Shown here piece by piece: positions 20,557 to 30,375 of a stretch of 64,000 bases of DNA. The position numbers were made by a program, and so were the translations under genes. The notes under the pieces are model-generated. The model ran no database searches and was not told the origin of the DNA. It saw only the letters and a program-made list of their open reading frames with translations. The stretch's first letter is position 1; every line of letters starts with the position of its first letter. The stretch comes from Chrysochromulina parva (Eukaryota > Haptophyta > Prymnesiales > Chrysochromulinaceae), in the NCBI GenBank assembly GCA_002887195.1, contig PJAB01000016.1:1-64000 (forward strand), given 5' to 3'.

Positions 20557-21291
20557 TTAGACGTATTGCCGAGGACGGAAGACTGGTGGTTTCGCGGCGT
20601 GTCTGTGGTACATGTAGTAGAAGATGCAGAGGACGACGAGTGTAGCCACGCTAGCCCCGATGGCGATCGCGATAATGATGCCCACGCCAAGGCCATCCTT
20701 TTGGTAGTCCTCCGATGGCGGTGTGTAGGCCATGATGGTGGGAGACGTGCGGATCGTGATCACTGTGACGTTGCTGACGTTCGCGAACATAGCATTCGCA
20801 CTGTTTAGGGTGCTCGTCGCGCTGACCATCGCCGAATGCACTGAATTCGCCGTCGCCGTGGGAGTCCAGATTCTCACGTCGGCGATGACGCTTCCCGACG
20901 TAACAGTCACCGTCACCGCCGACGGGTCGACGCCCGCCCGGCCCGCAATCGCCCTCTTCATCTGCTCTCGCACATCGAGGCTGAAAGAGGAAACGTCACC
21001 GGCGAGCTCTAGAACGAATGCGACGACGCTCATCAATGGCTGCCAGGGAGACGGAGGCGGCAGCGAGGGCGAGAGCGAGGGCAGCGGCGAGGGCGAAGGC
21101 GGGGGCGGCGAGGGTGATGGCGGCGGCGGCGAGGGCGAAGGCGGCGGGGGCTGCCCTGAGCCGTAATCGCCACTGCCAGAGCCGAACTCGCCGTCGCCTA
21201 GATCATCTTCCGGCGACACCGGAGCGTAAGTCGGTCCTATCAGGGCGATTGCGAGAAGCGTAAACAGAAGCGCTTTCATCGTCGCCTGCAT
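20557..21291 (-). CDS. Type I membrane protein with a domain shared with the 8.3-12.3 kb gene
   Basis: 244 residues. An N-terminal signal peptide (MKALLFTLLAIALIGPTYA, starting at Met5) is followed by an acidic stretch, a Pro/Ser linker of PPPSPSP repeats (about 50-85), a compact domain at about 88-190 (MSVVAFVLELAGDVSSF...TVTVTSGSVIADVRIWTPTA), then one membrane helix (about 203-227, GVGIIIAIAIGASVATLVVLCIFYYMY) and a short basic cytoplasmic tail. The domain is about 55% identical by eye to residues 860-965 of the large minus-strand protein at 8289-12278. Probably a cell-surface protein whose Pro-rich stalk may be glycosylated. Function unknown. Confidence 0.75.
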   Translation of the reverse strand: MQATMKALLFTLLAIALIGPTYAPVSPEDDLGDGEFGSGSGDYGSGQPPPPSPSPPPPSPSPPPPSPSPLPSLSPSLPPPSPWQPLMSVVAFVLELAGDVSSFSLDVREQMKRAIAGRAGVDPSAVTVTVTSGSVIADVRIWTPTATANSVHSAMVSATSTLNSANAMFANVSNVTVITIRTSPTIMAYTPPSEDYQKDGLGVGIIIAIAIGASVATLVVLCIFYYMYHRHAAKPPVFRPRQYV

Positions 21292-22226
21292 TTCAGAACA
21301 CGTCGAAGGAGTCTCAGGCCAATCCAGAGTACGGATACATGTGCGCGTTGGACTGCTGAAAAATTACGAAAATGTTCCCCGCAGAGAGGAGAAGTTCCGG
21401 CACGAAATGGATTTTGGGAGACGTAAAGACTGTTCGTTGAATTCCGCGGACACATTTAGCGCCTCGCGCCTTCAAAGCGCCGCACCTGCCGCTATTCTGA
21501 CGACCGAACAGCGCTGCCACACGCCTGAACGCACGTGCGACGTCCAGGGCGCCCACTGGGACTGGCCCCTGCTTCTGTGCTTCATCTGGTGCGGGCTGCG
21601 CCTGTGCGGCCTGCGCGGCTTAGGGCGTGGAAACGTACGGCTTAGGACGCCCACATGCCTGTCATGGGGCCGGCGTCCGGAGTCGTGTAATATTGTCGGG
21701 ATTCGGCGGTAATGAGGATGAGCAATGATGTGCGGGACATCCGAGACGCTGGCACGCTGCGCTGGTGACGCTCGGCTCCCCCGCAAGGACCGACTCCCCG
21801 TAATGCTTAAAGGTTAAACACTCCCGCGTCCCGGTCCCGCCGGCCGCCGAATCAAAGCGAATCCACGCATACACGCACGAACGAAGTCCAAGACGAAAGA
21901 GTAATACGACATTGTAATACACCGCCGACACCGCGGAGACGGGGGAGAGGCGTGAAGCGCGACGGATCAGCCCCTGCAGCGTCGACTGCAGCGCGTGTGC
22001 GCCCGCGCGCCCTCCTCCCCCGCCCACTTCCCTTCCCCCACCTGCCTCTTCCCCATGTCCATGTCCACATGAGGCCAGTCTACCCGTACAACTCTCGCCA
22101 TTTGGACACCTCTCTCTATGGCGCAAGACGAGCATGCCAGTCTGGACGTCATCAGCCGCAATCCGAGGCCATGCGAAGCAATGCAGCGTGACCAGGTCTT
22201 CGCCTGCCTGCACGCCATCTCCCCAA
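21292..22226. other. Intergenic region, 0.9 kb
   Basis: Spans the 3' flank of pyruvate carboxylase and the upstream region of the membrane-protein gene, both on the minus strand. Overlapping frames on both strands (21341-21712, 21662-22321) are not supported by composition or homology that I can see. Confidence 0.5.
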
Positions 22227-25200
22227 TTACTGGAGCGAGACAAGCAGATCGCCTGCCTGAACGTCATCACCTGCGGCAACGCACACCTCGCCAACCTTGC
22301 CCGCAATCGGCGCCGTGACAATCGTCTCCATCTTCATGGCCGACAGCACGACCATCGGGGTGCCGGCGGGCACATCGTCGCCCGGCTTGACGCGCGTCTC
22401 GACGACCACGCCCGGCATCGGAGCGCCTACCGAGCCGGCGTCGCCGGCTGTGGCCTTCTGGCGCGTGATGCGGGTTTTGGCGGCGTTGCGGTCGAGGACG
22501 TACACGGAGCGAGGCATGCCGTTGAACTCGAAGTAGACTTCGCGGAGCCCGGTCTTGGCGTCGAGCTTACCCACGGCCTGGAGCTTGATGCCGAGCGTCT
22601 TGCCCTTCTCGAGCTCAACCGAGATCTCCTCGCCGAGCTCCATGGGCTCGATGAAGGCGCGCGTGGGCAGCTTGGACACGTCGCCATAGAGGTCAATGTC
22701 CTCCTTGTACTGCTCGAAGACCTTCGGGTACATGACCCAGCTCATCAGGTCCGTCTCCTTGACGCGCTCGCCGTACTTGGCCTTGAGTGTCGCCAACGCC
22801 TTCTCGAGATCGAGCGGAGGCAGCGTGGCGCCCGGACGGCCGACGAAGGTGGGCAGGTCCTTGACGACCTGCTTCTGCATCGGCTGTGGGAAGCCGCCAA
22901 AGGGGATGCCGATCGCGCCCTGGAAGTACTCGACGACCGACGAGGGGAAGGAGAGGGATTCGGCCTGGTCGCGCACCATCTGCTCGGTGAGCTTGTTGGT
23001 GGTCATGAACTGCGCGAGGTCGCCGACCACCTTGGACGAGGGCGTCACCTGTGGGGGAAGGGGGAGGGGGAGAGGAAGGTGAAGGGAGGGGGACGGGGGA
23101 GGGGACTACCTTGGATGAGGGCGTCACCTTGACGATGTCGCCCAGCAGCTTGTTGGCCGCCGCGTAGTTCTTCTTCACCTGGCTCCACTCAGCAGCCAGC
23201 CCTAGCGAGGTAGATTGGAACTGGAGGTTGGTGTACTGGCCCCCGGGCATCTCGTGCTCGTACACCTCTGCTGAACCGCTCTTTTGGCCCGACTCGAACG
23301 CAGCGTACGAGAAGCGCACCTGTGGGGAAGAGAGAGAGAGAGGGAGGTGGGGGGGGGCAGATAGTGAGCAGAGGCATGCTGGGCGGGGGCAGGTGGCCCA
23401 GAGCGTCGTGGTGAGCATATGCATGCTGGGCGGGAGACGTGCGAGAAGCGTACCGACTCCCAGTACTCGATGAGCTGGCAATCAGATGGCAATCCGATGG
23501 CAATCCGATCGCAATCAGAAGCGTACCGACTCCCAGTACTCGATGAGCTGCGTCAGGTCCTTCATCTCAATGCCTGTCTTGAGGTCGTCATTCTGGAGGG
23601 CCGCCACAAGCGCCCCCATCGAGGGCTGCGAGGTCATGCCGGACATCGAGTCGATCGCCGCGTCGACCGCGTCGGCGCCCGCGGCGGCGCACGCGAGCAT
23701 CGAGGCGACGCCCGTACCAGCGGTGTCGTGCGTGTGCACGTGGATCGGGAGTGACGGGAACTCACGCCGAAGCGCCGAGATGAGCATGGTGGCCGCCTTG
23801 GGCTTCAGCAGGCCGGCCATGTCCTTGATGCAGAGCACGTGTGTGCCCGAGTTGACGAGCTCGCGCGCGAGCTCTAGGTAGTAGTCGAGCGTGTACTTGC
23901 CTTTTTGGGGATCCGAGATGTCGCCCGTGTACGAGATGGCCGCCTCGACCACGCCGCCCGCCGCGCCGACGGCGTCGATGCCCAGCTTCAGGTTGTCCAC
24001 GTAGTTGAGCGAGTCGAAGACGCGGAAGACGTCCATGCCATGGCGCACCGAGACGTCGCAGAACTTGAAGATCGCATTGTCGGGGTAGTTGGTGTAGCCG
24101 ACTCCGTTCGCGCCACGCAGGAGCATCTGGAAGGGCACGTTGGGCACGGCCTCCCGCATGGCGGCAAGGCGTTCCCACGGGCACTCACGTAGGAATCGAA
24201 GGGCGACATCGAAGGTGGCACCTGTGGAGGGAGCGAGGGGGGGCATCGTAGTGAGCGTGCATGCTGGGCGGGAGATGCTTTCACCTCTCTGAGCGAGTAG
24301 CAATCAGCGGGCCATCAGAGGCCATCAGAGGCCATCAGAGGCCATCAGAGGTCATCAGAGGCCATCAGAGGCCATCAGAGGCCATCAGAGGCCATCAGAG
24401 GCCATCAGAGGCCATCAGAGGCCATCAGAGGCCATCAGAGGTCATCACCTCCCCAGTTCTCGAGCGAGTAGCACCCGGCGAGAGCGTGCGCCGTCACGGG
24501 CGCGATGGCGAGGATATCTTTGGTGCGCATGCGCGTGGCCAGCAGCGACTGGTGCGCGTCACGCCACGTCGTGTCGGTGATGAGCAGCCCGCGGTGCTGG
24601 CGCACAGCCTTCGCGAAAGCCTCGGGACCGCCAGCCTCAAGAATCTGCTTCAGACCCGGGCGTGGTTTCATCGGGTTGGGTGGCGGCACGAGTGGGGTGA
24701 TGCGCGGCGTCACGCCGCCGCTCGCGCCAACCATCTGGCGACCGTTGACGACGAGATCGCCGAGATAATTGAGGAGCTTCTGGCCGCGGTCCTTGGAGAA
24801 CTTGAAGTCGAAGAGCTCGGGGTGGTCCGCGATGAAGGAAGTGGTGGCAGCTCCCGACAGGAATTCCGGATGGCGGAGCACGTTGAGGATGAACGGAGTG
24901 TTCGTCTTGACGCCGCGGATGCGCGTCTCCTGAAGGGCACGCGTGAGTTTGTCCGCCGCCCCTTGCCAGGTGAGCGCCGAGGCGGTCACCTTGGTCAACA
25001 TGGAGTCATAGTGGGGAGAGATGGTGGCGCCAGGATACGCGTTGCCGCCGTCGAGACGGATGCCGAAGCCCTCGGCCGGCCGCCAGACCTGCAGTCGGCA
25101 TGCACTCAGACACAATCAGACGCAATCAGACGCACTCAGACGCAATCAGACACAATCAGACGCAATCAGACGCAATCAGAAGCCCTCGGCCGGCCGCCAG

Positions 25201-27004
25201 ACCTGCAGTCGGCCTGATGAGGGAGGCAATCAGCAGCGGCCCGTGCCCGACAAGGGAGGCCATCAGCAGCGGCCAGACCTGCAGACGGCCCGTGTCCGGT
25301 CGGAAGTTGTCTGCCGGATCCTCTGTCGTCATGCGCGCCTGGATGGCGTACCTGATGAGGGATGCAATCAGGCAGGCCATCAGTGGCAATCAATAGCAAT
25401 CAGTGAGACATGGCGAGCCTGATGAGGGAGGCAATCAGGCAGGCCATCAGTGGCAATCATTAGCAATCAGTGAGACATGGCGAGCCTGATGAGGGAGGCG
25501 ATCGGGGCTCAAGAATGAGATCTCAATCTCCGTTCCTCCGTACGACGGAGATCGCGATCTCCGTTCCTCCATACGACGGAGATAGCGATCTCCGTTCCTC
25601 CATACAACGGAGATAGCGATCTCCGCCCCCCCATTCGACGCACTCGGGGCGCAATCAGCAGCGTACCCGCGCTTCTGGATCGTGTCTTGCTTCGTCATCG
25701 GAGGGAGCAATCAAGAGCAATCAATAGCAATCAGCAGCGTACCCGCGCTTCTGGATCGTGTCCTGCGAGAGCCCAATCTCCTTGAGCCTTTGGCCGGCGG
25801 CGACCCGAATCTGGGTCTGGACGAGATCGACGCCGGTGATGACCTCAGTGACCGTGTGCTCGACCTGGATGCGCGGGTTCACCTCCATGAAGTAGTATTG
25901 CCACGTCTTCGGATCCACAAGGAACTCGACAGTGCCCGCGCAGAAATAGCCGGCGCCCGCCGTGATGCGCACCTTCACGATATTACGGAATATATCGGGA
26001 GGCAATCGGAGAGTTCAGCCGCATGCAATCAGAGGTCATTATCATATATCGGGAGGCAATCGGAGAGCTCAGTCGCATGCAAACAGAGGTCATCACACTC
26101 AGTTCCGAAGGCGCACCGCGTCGTCATAGAGCTTCTGGGTCAGATCGGCAGGCAGACCGATCGCGGGAGCAACCTCGACGATCTTCTGGTGGCGGCGCTG
26201 CACGGAGCAGTCGCGCTCGAAGAGGTGCAGCGTGTCGTGCCCATCTGCCATGATCTGGATCTCGACGTGCCGAGGTGAGTCGACGTACCGCTCGATGAAC
26301 ATCGCACCGTTTCCGAAAGCAGTCAGGGCTTCGTTCGATGCGGAGTTGAAGTTGGTCTCGAGTTCATCGGCGGAGCGCACGACGCGCATGCCGCGCCCGC
26401 CGCCGCCAAACGCCGCCTTGCAGATCACCGGGTACCCAACCTTGTCGCAGAATTCGCGAGCTTCCTTGATGCTGGTCACCCATTCTGACGTCCCGGGCAC
26501 GACCGGCACGTTGTGCGCGATCGCGAGCGCGCGCGCCTCGGTCTTGTCGCTAAACTTGTGAATCACCTTGGAGGGCGGTCCGATGAACGTGACGCCCGCC
26601 TGCTCGCACAGCTCCACGAAGCGCGTGTTCTCCGACAGGAAGCCATACCCCGGGTGGATGGCGTCGACGTCGTTCTTGACGGCGATGTCGACAATCTCCT
26701 CGGCGGAGAGGTAGGCGCCCACTGGCGACTTGCCCTGGCCGACGAGGAAGGACTCATCCGCCTTGTACCGGTGCAGCGACCCGAAGTCCTCCTTGGAGTA
26801 GATGGCGACCGTCTTGATGTTCAGCTCGGTGGCAGCACGGAAGATGCGGATGGCAATCTCGCCACGGTTGGCGGCCATGAGCTTACGGATTGGCCGCCAG
26901 CCCGGCTTGGCAGGGGGCGGCGTCACCAGCGCCGTTCCGCCTGATGAAGCCGACGAGAACGAGCGCCGCAGCAGGCCGAAGCCGCCTACAGAGCTGCGTC
27001 GCAT
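22227..27004 (-). CDS. PC: Pyruvate carboxylase, mitochondrial, 7 exons
   Basis: Carboxylates pyruvate to oxaloacetate with ATP, bicarbonate and biotin. Exons 27004-26117, 25972-25743, 25351-25279, 25088-24449, 24221-23527, 23319-23128 and 23048-22227 join in frame to 1179 residues, the usual length for the family. The N-terminus [20 protein letters not shown] is a mitochondrial presequence; upstream in-frame sequence has no ATG. Biotin carboxylase: [14 protein letters not shown], the Gly-rich [28 protein letters not shown]. Carboxyltransferase: [30 protein letters not shown] and [12 protein letters not shown] (Lys of the active site), HVHTHDT. Biotin carrier: SAMKM with biotinyl Lys near 1145. 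All key residues visible are intact. Introns 1-5 carry exon-edge copies or CTGATNGCC arrays. It is divergent from the coiled-coil gene at 27217. Confidence 0.95.
23354..23434 (-). repeat. Two copies of a GCATGCTGGGCGGG element in pyruvate carboxylase intron 5
   Basis: AGAGGCATGCTGGGCGGG near 23361 and ATATGCATGCTGGGCGGG near 23417 (plus strand). A third copy lies at 24254-24274 in intron 4, and related GGTGAGCAxxTGCATGCTG sequence is in actin-Sfi1 intron 1 (13688-13707). Confidence 0.8.
23444..23550 (-). repeat. 34-bp perfect direct repeat spanning the end of exon 5
   Basis: Copies at 23444-23477 (intron) and 23517-23550 (exon 5 end plus donor) are identical. Between them sit CTGATTGCC/CGGATTGCC units. 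The intronic copy keeps AG in front and GTACGC behind, so it could act as a 21-nt in-frame exon (LIEYWES). Confidence 0.9.
24303..24446 (-). repeat. Minisatellite in pyruvate carboxylase intron 4
   Basis: About 14 nearly identical 10-bp units (sense CTGATGGCCT), one of the most homogeneous arrays in the window. The donor GTGATGACCT is itself a one-base variant of a unit (CTGATGACCT). Confidence 0.95.
25104..25186 (-). repeat. Repeat and exon-edge copies in pyruvate carboxylase intron 3
   Basis: Units CTGATTGCGT/CTGAGTGCGT/CTGATTGTGT. The junction CTGCAGGTCTGG occurs three times: at the donor, inside the intron (about 25198-25210) and at the acceptor (about 25085-25096), with flanking GGCCGGCCGAGGGCTTC in the last two. 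Confidence 0.9.
25353..25742 (-). repeat. Composite repeats in pyruvate carboxylase intron 2
   Basis: Two copies of a roughly 68-bp unit (25353-25492), then three 31-bp units (25530-25622) containing the palindrome CGGAGATCGCGATCTCCG (25546-25563), then a copy of the exon 2 end (about 25656-25684 versus 25734-25762). Confidence 0.85.
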
Positions 27005-27216
27005 GGTTCCTAGGTCAGCCTGATGAAGCCGCTCATTTCCCAAGAGACCTAATAGTAGGCTCGGTTGAATTCCTCAATCTCCGAAGTGAAAATTTCACAA
27101 TGTTTTCGATGAGGTGCCGTCAGACTCGCATTCGACTTCTCTGGATGGTCGATGGTGGAGGACTATGTTAAGATTTCGATACATTGTATGACAAGATTTC
27201 GCTCGTGTACCATGGT

Positions 27217-29646
27217 ATGCACGCAACGCGGCGGCACGGAAGATCAAAGCGCACAACACGAGCTTCCGCGATCGCACGGTTCGCCTCTCGGTCCGAGCGC
27301 TCGGACTTGATGGACGCGTCGGCGGCGGCGTACCTCACGCTGCTGCCGCCGCCCTTTGCGGTCCAGCCAGGCGGCCGAGTGCATTACCTGTACGACCGAC
27401 GCGCCGCACAGTCGTTCAGTCAACCATACCTGCTTCAGGCGCATCAACACATGAGAGTGGCTGAATCGGGCGGCAGCCGTGGCAGCAGCGCTCGCCAGCT
27501 GCCAGCTTTGCAAGCGGCACGCGAGCTGCCAGCTTTGAAAGCGCGCTCGCGTGCCGAGAGCCCGATGATGTGGGGTGAGAACCACATTCTCGGCACGTGG
27601 GCAGAGACGTTGGCTGAGCTGCCCGCCTCGTCCTCCATGGGAGCGCTGCCTCCAGCCGGCAAGGCCAATCGTCCCGTTTCCAGCACCCAGCTAGAGGTGA
27701 GGTCCGAATCGTGCTGGAAGACCAGCTGGGTGCGGGCGAGAGCGGCAGCGGCACGGGCGGCTGCACGCGAGCAAGCGGCCAGGGAGGCGGCCAAGGCCGC
27801 CATGGAAGCCAAGGAGGCCGAACGGGTGGCTGCCATCAAATCGGCGCAGGAGGAGGCAGCGGAGCGCGCGGCCAAGCTCGCAGCCAGGGCCAAGGCGGCC
27901 AGAGAACTGGCGGCGAAGCGAGCCGCCGAGGCAGCTGAAAAGGCCGCAGACGAACGGAGGGCCGCGGCCGCGGCGGCCGTGCTCGCTGCTGCAGCCAAAG
28001 CGGAACTGCGGGCCGCTGGCGCGGACGGGGACCGCGACTCGCGTGAAGCAGACTACTGCGATTTGGACCAGCGCAAGCGATCGTCGATGATGCAACAAGT
28101 GGGCTCGGTCTCGAGACGGTCTCGAGAATGTGGCGGTCTGCCGCACGCTCCGCCGCCTCACTTGGAGTCCGAGTGGACGGCTGCAAAGGAACGCGCCATC
28201 GCTGGGACCCTCAAGAGCGTGCTCACACGATGGAACGCGGCGCGCCAGGCGGTGGAGGTCAGTGCTGGTGCAGCGGGAGAGAATGAGAGTATCTTAGCTG
28301 CTGCGGCAGCACTCGCTGAGGCCGAATCTGCCGCTGATCGGGCTGCTAGCCAGGCCGACGCGGCGGCTAGGGCACGGGAGGCTGCCGTAGCGGCCATGCA
28401 GGCGCACGAGGAGGCAGAAGCGCGCGCAGCTCAAGCCGAAGCGGCCGAGCGTGACGCAAACGCCGCCTATGCTGAAGCGGCAGCGCGTGGCGTCACACTG
28501 AATGCACACGCCGCGAGCCTACACGCGCGTCCTTCATCCGCAGCAGTGCCGCCGCCGCTGCCGCCCGTCGCGCCGTCCACGGCTCAGTCCACAACCACGT
28601 CAGCGTTCGACGGCGACCACGCATCCGCATCCGAGTCTCTTGTGGAGCCCGCGGGAGAGCCGACCGGATCTGCCGCCGCCGCCGCCGCCTCCATCAAAGA
28701 TGCCGCTGCGCCGAGGACAGATGATAGAGGGATGATGAAACGGCCTGCCAGCCTTTGGGCCAAGATCCGAGGCTTTCGGTCGGTGCCTATGATTCCGCCG
28801 AGCGTTGCAGCGGAGAAGTCGGTGATGGCGCTGGTCATGGTCTCAGAGCCTGCGGATGCTGGCGACACGTCGAAGGCCAAGGGAGCACTCAATCGAAGGC
28901 CATCGAAGGCTCCGCCTTCCTTTTTAATGGAGACGGTGCAGTGCACCACGCCGGCGCAGGCCGTGGCTCGGGAGGTGGCCACTGCAGCCATTGCAGCAGC
29001 AGCGGCGGCAGCCACTTGCACGACGGCTGAGGCAGACCACATGCAGCACTGTGCCCTGGAGGCGGAGGCCCTGGAGGCGGCCAATGAGGCAGCTCGCGTG
29101 GCCGCCGCTGCGCGCAAGGCGCTCGCGGCCGCCACGGCAGCGCGCGACCAGGCGCTCGCGAGAGTGGCCGAGGAGGACCGTTTGGCTGCCAAGGCGACGG
29201 CGCAAGCAGCCGCCCAACGTGCGGCTGCGGCAGAGGCCAGGGCAATCCTGGACGCTCGCGCGGCGGCTGAGCGGTTTGCACGGAAGCTCAAGAAGCCTCC
29301 CAAAAAAGGCAAGGCTGCTGTGACCGAAAGCACCGTCCCAACGTCGTGGGAGGCCGTGGCCGACCTGGGCCTGTACGGCCTGCTCACGCGAGCAGAGATG
29401 CGAGCGCCCGAGCTCAAACCGGACATGGCCGAAGTGGTGAACAGTGCTCACCTGTGCGTGCCCGATAAGAAGCGGCGCGTGGCGTCTATGCTGCAGGAGG
29501 CTATCCGGCTCGAGGCGCAGCAGCTCGAGGCCGAGAAGCTTGCCGACGCGGAGACGGTCCGTCCGTGGCAAGAGTGGGAGGCAGAGGCGGAATTTGTAGT
29601 TCCGTCCGGAGATCATCATATAGGTGTAGTACTAACATGGTACTAG
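27217..29646 (+). CDS. Alanine-rich coiled-coil protein, 809 residues
   Basis: One exon. The open frame starts upstream without an ATG; the first ATG is 27217, and a second at 27310 (MDASAAAYLTLLPPPF) gives the more protein-like start. Most of the chain is a long Ala/Glu/Arg coiled coil (about residues 170-250, 330-430, 580-690), separated by Ser/Pro/Thr-rich linkers. The C-terminal 120 residues (SWEAVADLGLYGLLTRAEMRAPE...) are less repetitive and may be the only folded part. I recognise no family; a cytoskeletal or flagellar structural protein is plausible. It diverges from pyruvate carboxylase with about 210 bp between ATGs. I see no introns. Confidence 0.65.
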   Translation: MHATRRHGRSKRTTRASAIARFASRSERSDLMDASAAAYLTLLPPPFAVQPGGRVHYLYDRRAAQSFSQPYLLQAHQHMRVAESGGSRGSSARQLPALQAARELPALKARSRAESPMMWGENHILGTWAETLAELPASSSMGALPPAGKANRPVSSTQLEVRSESCWKTSWVRARAAAARAAAREQAAREAAKAAMEAKEAERVAAIKSAQEEAAERAAKLAARAKAARELAAKRAAEAAEKAADERRAAAAAAVLAAAAKAELRAAGADGDRDSREADYCDLDQRKRSSMMQQVGSVSRRSRECGGLPHAPPPHLESEWTAAKERAIAGTLKSVLTRWNAARQAVEVSAGAAGENESILAAAAALAEAESAADRAASQADAAARAREAAVAAMQAHEEAEARAAQAEAAERDANAAYAEAAARGVTLNAHAASLHARPSSAAVPPPLPPVAPSTAQSTTTSAFDGDHASASESLVEPAGEPTGSAAAAAASIKDAAAPRTDDRGMMKRPASLWAKIRGFRSVPMIPPSVAAEKSVMALVMVSEPADAGDTSKAKGALNRRPSKAPPSFLMETVQCTTPAQAVAREVATAAIAAAAAAATCTTAEADHMQHCALEAEALEAANEAARVAAAARKALAAATAARDQALARVAEEDRLAAKATAQAAAQRAAAAEARAILDARAAAERFARKLKKPPKKGKAAVTESTVPTSWEAVADLGLYGLLTRAEMRAPELKPDMAEVVNSAHLCVPDKKRRVASMLQEAIRLEAQQLEAEKLADAETVRPWQEWEAEAEFVVPSGDHHIGVVLTWY

Positions 29647-30375
29647 GTACTTTAACAGACGCGCGCGACCGGTCCCGTCTCGCGTAAATAAAATGAAAAA
29701 TCTAAAAACATGAAAAAGATCAAATGTTTAGCCACAGTTGAAACGGGCGGCCAGTCCGCGTAGGCCGATGCACGAAGCGAATACCGCACCGAATAGCAAC
29801 AGGTGGACCGGATGCATGTAACGAAAACGACGGGCGGCTGCCAGCCGGGTGCGCTCGCCCCGCGCCGCCTCGGAGCTCGGTCCGCGGTTAAGGGGGCAGC
29901 GACGAGCGTGTCGGCCTCGGCACTCCTGAAGACGTCACGCATAGATGCACCGAGACGGCATGCGGCGGTGCCGTGTGCCATGCGGATCTCGTCCAGCGTG
30001 TCCTGTCATTGTGGCTACTTTGAGTACGACATGATCGAACCACCTTCAATGCTCTGGCCTCTGCGCGCGTGTGCTCAAACAAAGCTCCAGGCTCACACGA
30101 CTGCCGATCGCCTGCCCAGCGCAACGCAGCGATGGCAGGAAGCACGCACTGCAGTCGCGTGAGTCGGTCACAGCATCAGCAGCGCGTGACGATGGTCTGG
30201 CGCCGATCGCCCAGTGCAATGCCAGCTTTGCGCGTTCACCGGCCATGGCAATGCCAGCGCCGCACTCTGAGACAACTGTGTCCGCTTTACGGTCACCGAC
30301 GCGTTTCGGACTGACTGAGAGACTGACTGGAACAGCCCCGCAAGCCGCGACGGGATTGCGTCGGAACCCTCAACG
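29647..30375. other. Convergent intergenic region, 0.7 kb
   Basis: Lies between the 3' ends of the coiled-coil gene (+) and the TPR-methyltransferase gene (-). AT-richer just after 29646 (29680-29740, likely 3' UTR and polyadenylation region). No supported gene. Confidence 0.5.

Noticed and set aside
24303..24446. CTGATGGCC arrays as transposon remnants
   Set aside because: No terminal repeats or coding remnants; placement strictly within introns and the exon-edge copies fit local duplication better.
26099..26116. Pyruvate carboxylase exon 1 extending to the in-frame stop
   Set aside because: Splicing at GACGCG then GTGCGC to the acceptor before 25972 yields [20 protein letters not shown], which matches the family; reading on gives a stop.
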